64,000 nt of DNA from Archangium sp. (GTDB taxonomy: Bacteria; Myxococcota; Myxococcia; Myxococcales; Myxococcaceae): the NCBI GenBank assembly GCA_030681645.1, contig JAUXRX010000056.1:1-64000 (forward strand), in the 5' to 3' direction. The position numbers and the translations under genes are program-made. A model generated the notes under the pieces. It searched no databases. It was not told the DNA's origin and was given only the letters and a program-made list of their open reading frames with translations. Below, piece by piece: positions 7,568-14,869 of the stretch (positions are counted from its first letter, which is position 1; every line of letters begins with the position of its first letter).

Positions 7568-9229
7568 GTGCGTGTCGAGGATCTGGATCACAAGGAGCTG
7601 CTGGAGCTGAACCCCGACACAGGGCTGATCCACTTCGGGGGTCAACGCACGCTGTTGATCGACGCGGTGGCGATGGGGCTCCTGCGGAAATATCTCGTCG
7701 AGAACTTCGGCCTCACGGCAGCACGAGCGGTGCTCACGCAGTTCGGCTTCGCGCACGGCTGGCGCATGGCCGAGACGATGAAGTCTCAGTTCACCTGGGA
7801 CAGCGACGAAGACTGGGTCAAGGCGGGCTCGCGCATCCAGGCGCTCGAGGGGCTCTTCTGCGACGAGGCGGGCGGCGCGGGCGCGCTGTTGTCGACCGGG
7901 GTGAACCTGCTCTCGTCGTACGAGGCCGAGCAGCACCTGCTGCACTTCGGCCGTTCCGACGTGCCGGTGTGCTGGACCATCTGCGGCCTCAAGAGCGGCT
8001 ACCTGGGCAAGAGCGCGGGAAAAGAGCTCTACGTGCTCGAGGATCGCTGCGTGGGCAAGGGCGACGCGGCCTGTCACCTGGTGGCGCGCACGCGCGCCGA
8101 GTGGGGCGAAGAGCGCGCGGCCGAGCTGGGCTTCTTCGAGGCGACGCGGCTCAAGGAAACCCTCGACGTCTCGCTGCACCGGGTGACCGAGACCCTGAAG
8201 GCCGCCGAGCGGAAGCTGCGCGATCACCACCGCGCGCTGGTGAAGGTGGTGCCGGAAGTCGAAGAGCCGCTGGGCATCATCGCCCGCAGCAGCTCGATGC
8301 GGAAGGTGGTCGACCTGGCCCAGCGGGTGGCGAAGGTCGACTCGACCGTGCTCATCACCGGCGAGAGCGGCTCGGGCAAGGAGCGCATCGCGCGCCTGGT
8401 GCACGAACGCTCGACCCGCTCGTCGGGGCCCTTCATCGCCGTCAACTGCGGCGCCATCACCGAGACGCTGCTCGAGAGCGAGCTCTTCGGGCACGCCCGC
8501 GGGGCCTTCACCGGCGCCACGCAGGATCGCCCGGGCCTCTTCGAAGCGGCGCACAGCGGCACCCTGCTCCTCGACGAGATCGGCGAGGTCTCGCCCGGCA
8601 TGCAGGTGAAGCTGCTGCGCTCGCTGCAGGAGCGCGAGATTCGCCGCGTGGGCGAGAACAAGAGCCGGCGCGTCGACGTGCGGGTGCTGGCCGCGACCAA
8701 CCGCGATCTCGCCCAGGGCGTGACCGCCGGCACCTTCCGGCAGGACCTGTATTACCGGATCAAGGTGGTCGACCTGCACGTGCCCTCGCTGCGCGAGCGG
8801 CGCGACGACGTGCTGCCGCTGGCGCGGGTGCTGCTCGCCGACGCCGCCCTGCGCATGAAGCGGAAGATCGGCGGGCTGGCCCCCGACGCGAGCGATCAGC
8901 TGCTGCGCTACGAGTGGCCGGGCAACGTGCGAGAGCTGGAGAACGCGATGGAGCGCGCGGTCGCGCTCGCCCGCGGCAGCCGCGTCGAGCTCGAGGACCT
9001 GCCCGAAGAAGTGCGCCAGGCCTTCCCCATTCCCGTCGCCACCACCGGCGCGGTGCGTTCGCTCGACGAGGTCGAGAAGGACTACATCGTGGCGGCCCTG
9101 GCGCTCAACGGCGGGAACCAGACCCACACCGCCGAGCAGCTCAAGATCGGCTCCGCCACGCTCTACCGCAAGCTCAAGAGCTACGGGCTCATCGGCAAGA
9201 AGAAGGGCGCCGCCGAGACGCCCTCCTGA
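7568..9229 (+). CDS. Sigma-54-dependent activator with XylR_N/V4R sensor domains
   Basis: The 553-residue protein has an N-terminal XylR_N-type domain (VEDLDHKELLELNP), then a V4R domain (about 120-190, with Cys residues in VCWTICGLKSGY and DAACHLV), then a AAA+ sigma-54 domain with Walker A GESGSGKE (about 265), the GAFTGA loop (312-317) and Walker B TLLLDEIGE. A Fis-type helix-turn-helix (about 525-550, TAEQLKIGSATLYRKL) ends it. XylR/DmpR relatives bind a small ligand through the N-terminal domains and remodel RNA polymerase. I chose GTG 7568, preceded by AAGGAAGGGG eight bases upstream, because homologs begin near VRVEDLD. A TTG at 7439 in the same frame would start upstream of P1. It is the only such activator in the window and the natural candidate for the surrounding -24/-12 promoters. 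Confidence 0.93.
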   Translation: MRVEDLDHKELLELNPDTGLIHFGGQRTLLIDAVAMGLLRKYLVENFGLTAARAVLTQFGFAHGWRMAETMKSQFTWDSDEDWVKAGSRIQALEGLFCDEAGGAGALLSTGVNLLSSYEAEQHLLHFGRSDVPVCWTICGLKSGYLGKSAGKELYVLEDRCVGKGDAACHLVARTRAEWGEERAAELGFFEATRLKETLDVSLHRVTETLKAAERKLRDHHRALVKVVPEVEEPLGIIARSSSMRKVVDLAQRVAKVDSTVLITGESGSGKERIARLVHERSTRSSGPFIAVNCGAITETLLESELFGHARGAFTGATQDRPGLFEAAHSGTLLLDEIGEVSPGMQVKLLRSLQEREIRRVGENKSRRVDVRVLAATNRDLAQGVTAGTFRQDLYYRIKVVDLHVPSLRERRDDVLPLARVLLADAALRMKRKIGGLAPDASDQLLRYEWPGNVRELENAMERAVALARGSRVELEDLPEEVRQAFPIPVATTGAVRSLDEVEKDYIVAALALNGGNQTHTAEQLKIGSATLYRKLKSYGLIGKKKGAAETPS

Positions 9230-9232
9230 AGG

Positions 9233-9290
9233 CCTGTCTCCCTCTCCCTGCGAAGCGGGGAGAGGGCTGGGGGGGCTGGGGTGAGGGGCC
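9233..9290. repeat. Dispersed repeat family B, copy 1
   Basis: An imperfect hairpin sequence of the type CTCTCCC-(loop)-GGGGAGAGGG followed by CTGGGGTGAGGGGC. Other copies are at 34597-34672, 55094-55144 and 57061-57104. It lies between the convergent ends of the activator and the small membrane-protein gene. Confidence 0.75.
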
Positions 9291-9296
9291 GAATCG

Positions 9297-9449
9297 TCAG
9301 CTGAGCACCTTTCGCCCCTGGATCACCCGCACCAGCACCAGCACCACCGCGGCGACGAGCAGGAGGTGGATGAAGCCACCCAGCGAGTACGAGGTGACCA
9401 GCCCGAGCGCCCACAGCACGAGCAACACGACAGCGATTGTCCAGAGCAT
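9297..9449 (-). CDS. DUF5670 (lmo0937-type) small membrane protein, 50 aa
   Basis: A short reading frame that encodes MLWTIAVVLLVLWALG followed by LVTSYSLGGFIHLLL and a Lys/Arg-containing tail (RVIQGRKVLS). This is the hallmark of the DUF5670/lmo0937 family: two membrane helices joined by a turn with SLGGFIH. The family is of unknown function and often sits among envelope and osmotic-stress genes. It is the last gene of the run CsbD-OmpA-DUF3494-DUF5670, 45 nt below the DUF3494 stop. A relative with a longer N-terminus is at 19227-19433. Confidence 0.88.
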   Translation of the reverse strand: MLWTIAVVLLVLWALGLVTSYSLGGFIHLLLVAAVVLVLVRVIQGRKVLS

Positions 9450-9494
9450 GAGATGCCTTTCGATACGACGTTGTGAATGAGTTGAAGCGACGGT

Positions 9495-10970
9495 CTACGG
9501 AACGGGCAGCACCAGCGTGTTCGAGTCGAGGGTCACCGCCGCGATGCGGGCCAGCACCCGGCCGTTGAGCGTGGCGCCGGTGTTCAGGGTGATGGCCTGG
9601 TCGGCCATGATCGTGCCCTGGAAGGCCGAGGTGGACCCGAGCGTGGCCGAGGTGCCGACCTGCCAGAACACGTTGGCCGACCTCGCGCCGCCCATCAGGA
9701 TGACCTGGCGCCCCGAGGTGGTGGTGAGTGTTGATGCCATCAAGAAGATGAAGACGGCGTCGGGGTCACCCTGGGCATCGAGCGTCAGGTCGCCCGAGGA
9801 GATCGCCAGCGACGAGGTGGACTTGTAGAGCCCGGGGGGAAGGGTCAGGCCCCCGATGTTCCCCGCGACCGTCACCGCGCACAGCGAGCGGCCGGCGGCG
9901 TCGTCGAACGCGATGGTGAGGTCGGCGATGCCCTGCGCCGAGACCGGGTCGCCGGCGTGCTGGGCGCCGACCAGGTTGCCCGGGGGAATGCCGATGACCG
10001 CGGTGCCCGGGCTCACGCCGAGGTCGCCGGTCACCGAGCTGGGGCCGGTGCTGGACGCCGTCGAGCCGGCCAGCACCACGAAGTTCGCTGCCGAACCCAA
10101 CGGCACCGGGGCCTGGCCACAGGCGGCGGTGGTGAAGGTCCACACGAAGGCGTTCAGCATCGCGTTCCCCGCGAGGTCGCGCACCCCGGTGGTGAGGGTG
10201 GCGGTGTAGGTGGTGCCCACGGCCAGCGCGCGGGTGGGCGCGAAGGTCGCCTTCGCCTGCGCCCCGTCGAAGGTCACCGCGCCGGCGATCGGGGTGAGCC
10301 CCTCAGCGAGGGTGAAGGTGGTCGAGGTGATGCGGCTGGGGTCCATCGGCTCGCTGAAGGTCGCGGTGAGCTTGCGGGTGATGGGCACGGACACCGCGAG
10401 CGCGAGCGGGTCGGTGAGCAGGACGGTGGGCGGCGTGGTGTCGACGAGCGCCGCGGCGGTGAACGACCAGCTGAAGGCGGCGGCCAGCGCGTTGCCGGAC
10501 CGGTCGGTGGCCGCGGTGCTGAGGGTCGCGGTGTAGAGGAGCCCCGCGGTGAGCGGGCTGACGGGCGAGAAGGTCGAGACCGCGCCCGCCGTGTTCACCA
10601 GGCCGGGGACGGCGGTGGCGCCCTGGGCGAGGGTGAAGCTGGTGGTGTCGAGCGTCGCCGCGTTCATCACCTCGCTGAAGGTGGCGGTCACCGTGCTGGT
10701 GAGCGGCACGTGGGTCGCGCCCGCGAGCGGAAGGGTGGCGATGACGAGCGGCGCAGTGAGATCGCCCCCATCTGGAAGGCCGGCGTCTGGCACCCCCGAA
10801 TCAGACGTGCCGGAATCAGACGTGCCGGAGTCGACAGGCCCTGCATCCGCCAGGGCCCCACCGTCGCGGCTGTCCCCCCCGTCGGGAAGGACGAACTCCA
10901 CCGCCTGCTGCCCACAGGCGGGCAGCAGGGCCAGCAACAACACCAACACACCGCTGGCGAGTGTCTTCAT
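9495..10970 (-). CDS. Lipoprotein with two Big_5 domains and DUF3494 domain, copy 2
   Basis: The 491-residue protein has a lipoprotein signal (MKTLASGVLVLLLALLPACG), an Asp/Ser/Gly linker with DSGTSDSG repeats, two Big_5 Ig-like domains in tandem (each beginning with a LPLAGATHVP or DPLALAVSVP phrase and ending SWSFTAA or VWTFTTA) and a C-terminal DUF3494 domain (VPLGSAANFVVLAGST, GDLGVSPG, FWQVGTSATLGST, NGRVLARIAAV). The ATG at 10970 lies 4 nt after the OmpA-family gene stop, so the two are co-transcribed and probably coupled. It most closely resembles copy 4 (14870-16435), which also follows an OmpA-family gene; the pairing suggests a duplicated two-gene unit. The likely location is the outer membrane or cell surface. 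Confidence 0.9.
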   Translation of the reverse strand: MKTLASGVLVLLLALLPACGQQAVEFVLPDGGDSRDGGALADAGPVDSGTSDSGTSDSGVPDAGLPDGGDLTAPLVIATLPLAGATHVPLTSTVTATFSEVMNAATLDTTSFTLAQGATAVPGLVNTAGAVSTFSPVSPLTAGLLYTATLSTAATDRSGNALAAAFSWSFTAAALVDTTPPTVLLTDPLALAVSVPITRKLTATFSEPMDPSRITSTTFTLAEGLTPIAGAVTFDGAQAKATFAPTRALAVGTTYTATLTTGVRDLAGNAMLNAFVWTFTTAACGQAPVPLGSAANFVVLAGSTASSTGPSSVTGDLGVSPGTAVIGIPPGNLVGAQHAGDPVSAQGIADLTIAFDDAAGRSLCAVTVAGNIGGLTLPPGLYKSTSSLAISSGDLTLDAQGDPDAVFIFLMASTLTTTSGRQVILMGGARSANVFWQVGTSATLGSTSAFQGTIMADQAITLNTGATLNGRVLARIAAVTLDSNTLVLPVP

Positions 10971-10974
10971 GCGA

Positions 10975-12129
10975 CTACCTGCTCCCGCCGGCGACCGTGT
11001 TTGAATTGACGACGAACTCGACGCGGCGGTTGTTCTCGCGGCCCGACTCGGTCTCGTTGGTGTCGCGCGGCACCGAAGACGAGAAGCCCTTCCAGACGAT
11101 GCGGCTCTTCGCGATGCCGTGGGCGACCAGGTAGTCACGCACCGCCTCGGCGCGGTCGTTCGAGAGCACCTGGTTGTGGTGGTCGCGGCCTTCCGAAGAG
11201 GCGTGGCCCTCGACCTGCACGGTGGAGCTCTGGTGTTCCTTGAGCGAGACGATCACGCCGTCGAGGGTGGCGCGCGTCTCGGGCTGGAGCCGCGACTCGT
11301 CGAAGGCGAAGTAGGCCTTCTGGTCGAGCTCGAGCGGGGCGGCGTCGGTGCGCGGCTTCGGGGGGCAGCCGAACGAGTCCATCGGGCCGGCCACGTCGGG
11401 GCAACGGTCGATGGTGTCGGGAATGGTGTCGCCGTCGGAATCGGGGCAGGACACGGTGACGGTGTTGACCGTGCGGATCTCGGCGGGCGCGGCCGCGACC
11501 ACCTCGTGCGCACGCTCGACGCCGCTGCCCACCTCGAGGCTCAACCCGATGGTGAGGAGCTTGCCGTCGTGGTTGTCATAGCCAGGCCGGTCGAGCTGGA
11601 TGATGTGCGTGTACCGGGCGAAGGGCCCGATCCAGAACACCCGCTTCTTCCCCAGGGGAATCGAGGCGCCCACGGCCGCCGCGAAGCCGGGGCGGTTGAG
11701 CGGCCCGGTGCGCACGTAGAGCGCGTCGACGTCGATCCACGGCGAGATGTTGAGCGCCGCGGCGTCGTCCGGCAGGTCGTGGGGCCGCTTGAGGCGCAGG
11801 CTGGCGCCGAAGGTCCACGCGGTGCCGGGGTTGCTCAGGGTGTCCTTGCTGGGGAGCGCCATGAAGGTCACGCTGGGGCCGAGGTCGAGGTAGCGATTGA
11901 GCGCCCAGGCCGCCTTGATCGTCTGGCCTCCGCCGATGGCGAAGAGCTGTGATTGCGGCGTCGTCAGCGGAATCACCACGCCGCTCTCGATCCTCAAGGA
12001 GAAGTCGCCGGGCTGCGTCGGCAGCGGCTGGCCCGGCGGGTGTTCGTCGCCCGCGTGAGCGAGGGGCGCCATCAACAGCGCTGCCGCGGCGGCGGCCTTC
12101 AGGGAGATCGAGAGGGGTGAGCGCTTCAT
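10975..12129 (-). CDS. OmpA-family outer-membrane protein, copy 1
   Basis: The 384-residue protein has a signal peptide (SLKAAAAAALLMAPLAHA), an N-terminal beta-barrel-like region of about 200 residues, a thrombospondin-type-3-like calcium motif (DSDGDTIPDTIDRCPD), and a C-terminal OmpA peptidoglycan-binding domain (YFAFDESRLQPE, VEGHASSEG, NDRAEAVRDYLVAHG, ENNRRVEFVV) containing the usual Asp and Arg ligands for diaminopimelate. It links the outer membrane to the cell wall. The start at 12129 is set by GGAG seven bases upstream. It follows the csbD-like gene and precedes a DUF3494 lipoprotein by 4 nt. The copy at 16438-17604 is near-identical in layout. Confidence 0.92.
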   Translation of the reverse strand: MKRSPLSISLKAAAAAALLMAPLAHAGDEHPPGQPLPTQPGDFSLRIESGVVIPLTTPQSQLFAIGGGQTIKAAWALNRYLDLGPSVTFMALPSKDTLSNPGTAWTFGASLRLKRPHDLPDDAAALNISPWIDVDALYVRTGPLNRPGFAAAVGASIPLGKKRVFWIGPFARYTHIIQLDRPGYDNHDGKLLTIGLSLEVGSGVERAHEVVAAAPAEIRTVNTVTVSCPDSDGDTIPDTIDRCPDVAGPMDSFGCPPKPRTDAAPLELDQKAYFAFDESRLQPETRATLDGVIVSLKEHQSSTVQVEGHASSEGRDHHNQVLSNDRAEAVRDYLVAHGIAKSRIVWKGFSSSVPRDTNETESGRENNRRVEFVVNSNTVAGGSR

Positions 12130-12202
12130 GGGGTGTCTCCTTCGGTGTTCGGGGGCGCGGCGAGGCGGGCACGGGCTGCAGCGCCCGCCTCGGGTCGGCG
12201 GG

Positions 12203-12430
12203 CTACTTGCCCAGGGCGGCGTGGGTCTCTTCGTGGAGCTTCGCGACGAACGCGTCGAGCTGCTTCTCGGCTTCGTCCTTCGCCAGGCCCGTGCGCTCCT
12301 GGAGCTTGCCCAGGAAGACGTCCTTCTTGCCCTCGAGGAGGAGCAGGTCGTCATCGGTGAGCTTCGCCCACTTCTGCTTGAACTTGCCGCCCACCTGCTT
12401 GAGGTCGCCCTTGAATTGAGTCCAGTTCAT
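12203..12430 (-). CDS. CsbD-like stress protein, copy 1
   Basis: The 75-residue hydrophilic, mostly helical protein matches the CsbD family pattern (MNWTQFKGDLKQVGGKFKQ, KLTDDDLLLLEGKKD, LQERTGLAKDEAEKQLD). CsbD-like proteins are abundant general-stress proteins of unknown mechanism. It is the first gene after promoter P2, with a leader of about 38 nt, and heads the CsbD-OmpA-DUF3494-DUF5670 run. Copies 2 and 3 are at 19742-19984 and 26056-26295, each behind its own -24/-12 element. Confidence 0.93.
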   Translation of the reverse strand: MNWTQFKGDLKQVGGKFKQKWAKLTDDDLLLLEGKKDVFLGKLQERTGLAKDEAEKQLDAFVAKLHEETHAALGK

Positions 12431-12478
12431 TGTTGCTCCGTGAGTCGTGGCGCGAAGATTCGCGCTGAACAGTCATTG

Positions 12479-12494
12479 AGCAGCATTCGAGCCA
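12479..12494 (-). promoter_or_regulatory. Predicted sigma-54 promoter P2
   Basis: Minus-strand TGGCTCGAATGCTGCT matches the -24/-12 pattern. It lies 56 nt from the dyad TCAGCCTGA and 64 nt from the csbD-like ATG, giving a leader of about 38 nt. Confidence 0.75.
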
Positions 12495-12549
12495 CGCAGA
12501 CATGTGAGCGTTTGCAGCGGCTTGCCGGCACGCCACCCGGCCAACTCCA

Positions 12550-12573
12550 TCAGCCTGAAGGGGCGCCCCTTCA
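12550..12573. promoter_or_regulatory. Predicted upstream activating site 2 with perfect palindrome
   Basis: The dyad TCAGCCTGA (12550-12558) runs into an 18-bp perfect palindrome TGAAGGGGCGCCCCTTCA (12556-12573). It lies upstream of P2 and is the clearest operator-like sequence of the set. The adjacent terminator of the DUF3494 gene is separate (12582-12631). Confidence 0.65.
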
Positions 12574-12581
12574 ATGAGAGA

Positions 12582-12631
12582 CAAAAGAAGACGCGCACGG
12601 CACCCTGGGGGAAGAGGGGCCGTGCGCGTCT
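12582..12631 (-). terminator. Rho-independent terminator after DUF3494 copy 3
   Basis: Read on the minus strand, a perfect 12-bp stem AGACGCGCACGG/CCGTGCGCGTCT (12589-12600 with 12620-12631) is followed by CTTCTTTTGT. It lies 19 nt past the stop at 12650, so it should separate this gene from the P2 transcription unit. Confidence 0.88.
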
Positions 12632-12649
12632 GGGTCTCGCCTGCCACTG

Positions 12650-13954
12650 TTACGGCGCGGGTTGGACCACGGTGCTGCCGGCGATGTTGACCGCCGTCTG
12701 GGCCAGGAGGCGCCCGTTGATGCTCGCGCCGGTGCGCAGGGTGATCGCCGTCTGCGAGAGCACGACGCCCTCGAAGTGCGACGTCGTGCCGAAGTCGGCC
12801 AGGCCAGACACCTGCCAGAAGATGTTCTTCGGGAGCACCCCGCCCGCGAGCACGACGCGCGCCGTGCTGCTGACGATGAGGTTCTGGGCGACCTGGAAGA
12901 TGAAGACGTCGGTCGCGCTGCCGGTGAGGGTCACGTCGGAAGGAACGCGCAGGCTGGTGCCCCACTTGTAGACGCCGGCGGTCAGCGTCATGCCGCCGAT
13001 GTTGCCGGTGCCCAGCTCGGTGACCGTGGGCGCCCGGCCCGCCGCGTCGGTGAAGGCGGTCTGCATGTCACCGACCGCGGTGGTGAGGTTCGACGGCGTC
13101 GGCACCGCGTAGTTGGCCGCGAAGAGCTGGCCGGTCACCTGGGAGGATCTCGAGAAGACGTTGGTCGCGTCGGCGCTCAGCGAGAAGCCGGTGATGTACG
13201 TGGCCGCCGCCGGGCTGACCCCCAGGTTGCCGGTGATGGCCGAGGTCGGCACCGTCGAGATGCCCGCCTTGGCGAGGATGACGAAGTTGCCGGCGCCGCC
13301 CAGGTTGACCGGCAGCGCCGAGGTCGCGGAGACGCCGGTGGTGAAGCTGAAGACGTAGTTCGAAGGCAGCGCCACGCCCGGGGCGCTGACCGCCGCGGTG
13401 GTGACGGTCGCCGTGTAGAGCGTGCTGCTCGACAGGTTCGCCGTGGGCCAGAAGATCGCGCGCTCCGTGGCGTAGCTCACGAAGCCCGCCACCGGCATGG
13501 ACGGATTGCCGCTGGTGAGCGCGAAGCTGTTGGTGGTGAGCGAAGCGGGGCTCATCGCCTCGGTGAAGGTGACGCTCGGGGTCACGATCGCCGCCACGTC
13601 GGTGGCACCGTTGAGGGGCGAGGTGGCGAGGACCGCCGGAATGGTGCCGGCGTCGACCGTGCCGCCCCCGCCGCCAGTGCTTCCGCCGCCGCCGCCGGTG
13701 GTGCTTCCGCCGCCGCCGCCGGTGGTGCTCCCTCCGCCGCCGCCGGTGGTGCTCCCGCCGCCGCCGCCGGTGCTGCTGCCGCCTCCACCGCCCACGTTCC
13801 CGCCTCCGCTGCCGCCGCCCGTGCTGGCGCCGCCGCCGCTGCCGCCGCCCGTACCTCCGTCACCCCCGACACCGGGGTCTCCGCAGGCCAGAAAGGCCAC
13901 CGCAAAGAACGCTGCAGCCAGGTGAGACAGCCCTGCCTTCGAGTGCTTCGACAT
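12650..13954 (-). CDS. Lipoprotein with Big_5 domain and DUF3494 domain, copy 3
   Basis: The 434-residue protein has a lipoprotein signal (FAVAFLACG), a long Gly/Ser/Thr linker built from repeats of GGGGGSTT (about residues 28-100), one Big_5 domain (LATSPLNGATDVAAI to VFSFTTG) and a DUF3494 domain (VNLGGAGNFVILAKA, GNLGVSPAA, FWQVSGLADFGT, NGRLLAQTAV). It is most like copy 1. GGAG seven bases before the ATG supports the start. It has its own promoter P3 in the 105-bp gap after the pirin gene and a strong terminator downstream, so it is a single-gene unit. Confidence 0.9.
   Translation of the reverse strand: MSKHSKAGLSHLAAAFFAVAFLACGDPGVGGDGGTGGGSGGGASTGGGSGGGNVGGGGGSSTGGGGGSTTGGGGGSTTGGGGGSTTGGGGGSTGGGGGTVDAGTIPAVLATSPLNGATDVAAIVTPSVTFTEAMSPASLTTNSFALTSGNPSMPVAGFVSYATERAIFWPTANLSSSTLYTATVTTAAVSAPGVALPSNYVFSFTTGVSATSALPVNLGGAGNFVILAKAGISTVPTSAITGNLGVSPAAATYITGFSLSADATNVFSRSSQVTGQLFAANYAVPTPSNLTTAVGDMQTAFTDAAGRAPTVTELGTGNIGGMTLTAGVYKWGTSLRVPSDVTLTGSATDVFIFQVAQNLIVSSTARVVLAGGVLPKNIFWQVSGLADFGTTSHFEGVVLSQTAITLRTGASINGRLLAQTAVNIAGSTVVQPAP
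13655..13875 (-). repeat. In-frame short tandem repeat encoding Gly/Ser linker
   Basis: About five near-identical 24-nt units plus degenerate copies encode GGGGGSTT repeats in the linker of the DUF3494 copy 3 lipoprotein. The unit keeps frame, so length changes would only stretch the linker between membrane anchor and domains. Confidence 0.8.
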
Positions 13955-14026
13955 GTTGCTCCTTGCGATGTGCGGGATTCAGAGGCCCCGCCGGACGGCG
14001 GTGCTCTTCATTCAGCGCCAATACAA

Positions 14027-14042
14027 AGCAGCATCGGGGCCA
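14027..14042 (-). promoter_or_regulatory. Predicted sigma-54 promoter P3
   Basis: Minus-strand TGGCCCCGATGCTGCT is identical to P1 over all 16 bases. It lies 64 nt from the dyad TCAGATTGA and gives a leader of about 62 nt before the ATG at 13954. Confidence 0.75.
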
Positions 14043-14059
14043 ACCGCCGCGGCCGTGAA

Positions 14060-14803
14060 TCAGGCGGCTTGGGTCTTGGCCGCGGCATCGTTCTGAAGGG
14101 GTCCGTCAGATTGATGGGGGCCGACGTCGAGCATGAGCACCTCCGACTCCTCGGCCGCGGTGAGCGAAAGCACCCGCTCGTCGATCAGGCTCGCGCCGTC
14201 GCCCGTGCTCAGCACGTAGTCGCCGCCGAGCGTCACCCTGCCGATCACCAGGTGAACCCAGACCCGGCGGCCCGCGGGGAGCTCATGGGCGACGTGTTGG
14301 CCGGGCGCCAGCAGCGCGGAGTACAGCAGCGCGTCCTGATGGAGGTGGAGCGAGCCCCTCCGCGCGTCGGGCGAAGCAATCACACACAGCGCGCCCCGCC
14401 GCTGGGCCGCGCTGAAGCGCTTCTGCTCCCGGTCGAGCTCGAGGCCGGGCTGGGCGGGCCGAAGCCAGAGCTGAAAGGCGTGAGCCCACAGCGTGCGCGA
14501 GGCGTTCGTCTCGCTGTGACGCAGGCTGCGCTGCACCGTCATCCGCTGGAACTCACCCGCCTGGATGATGCCCGAGCGGCCCATCGAGTCTTCGTAGGCG
14601 AGGGCCCCCTCGTGCACGTAGGTGACCATCTCCCCGTCGTGGTGGTGATGCGAGAAGCCCGCCCCCGGGGGGAGCCAGTCTTCGTTGAGGCGCTCCGGGG
14701 TGCGCGCGCCCTTGACCGGCGCGTCGGGGTCGAAGGTGTTCCAGACTTCCTGCTTCCGGCGCCTGTCGGCGGGGCGCTGTTGCGACTTGCGAATGCTGAT
14801 CAT
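14060..14803 (-). CDS. Pirin family protein
   Basis: The 247-residue bicupin matches pirin: it starts MISIRKSQQRP, has the metal-binding segment HHHHDGEMVTYVHEGALAYEDS with a later Glu/His (GEFQRMTV, RHSETN), and a second cupin half with LPAGRRVWVHLV. Pirins bind iron in the first cupin; some act as quercetinases and others as transcription cofactors. AAGGGA five bases before the ATG at 14803 decides the start. It follows DUF3494 copy 4 after a hairpin, and its 3' end contains the predicted activator site for P3. No -24/-12 element was found in front of it, so how it is transcribed is unclear. Confidence 0.9.
   Translation of the reverse strand: MISIRKSQQRPADRRRKQEVWNTFDPDAPVKGARTPERLNEDWLPPGAGFSHHHHDGEMVTYVHEGALAYEDSMGRSGIIQAGEFQRMTVQRSLRHSETNASRTLWAHAFQLWLRPAQPGLELDREQKRFSAAQRRGALCVIASPDARRGSLHLHQDALLYSALLAPGQHVAHELPAGRRVWVHLVIGRVTLGGDYVLSTGDGASLIDERVLSLTAAEESEVLMLDVGPHQSDGPLQNDAAAKTQAA
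14106..14114. promoter_or_regulatory. Predicted upstream activating site 3
   Basis: The dyad TCAGATTGA lies inside the 3' end of the pirin gene, 64 nt upstream of P3. A CTGAAGGGG sequence just beside it (14093-14101) also occurs in sites 2 and 6. Confidence 0.5.
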
Positions 14804-14827
14804 CGCGTCCCTTGAAAACGGCAAAGA

Positions 14828-14858
14828 CGGGAGGGGCCCCGAAACGAGGTCCCTCCCG
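14828..14858 (-). terminator. Hairpin after DUF3494 copy 4
   Basis: An 8-bp stem CGGGAGGG/CCCTCCCG lies 11 nt beyond the stop at 14870. There is only a short T run after it on the minus strand, so it may attenuate rather than end transcription into the pirin gene. Confidence 0.55.
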
Positions 14859-14869
14859 CCGTGAGGTGG

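Noticed and set aside
13655..13875. Possible CRISPR-like or satellite array
   Set aside because: Units are contiguous, 24 bp, without spacers, and encode the Gly/Ser linker of a lipoprotein.
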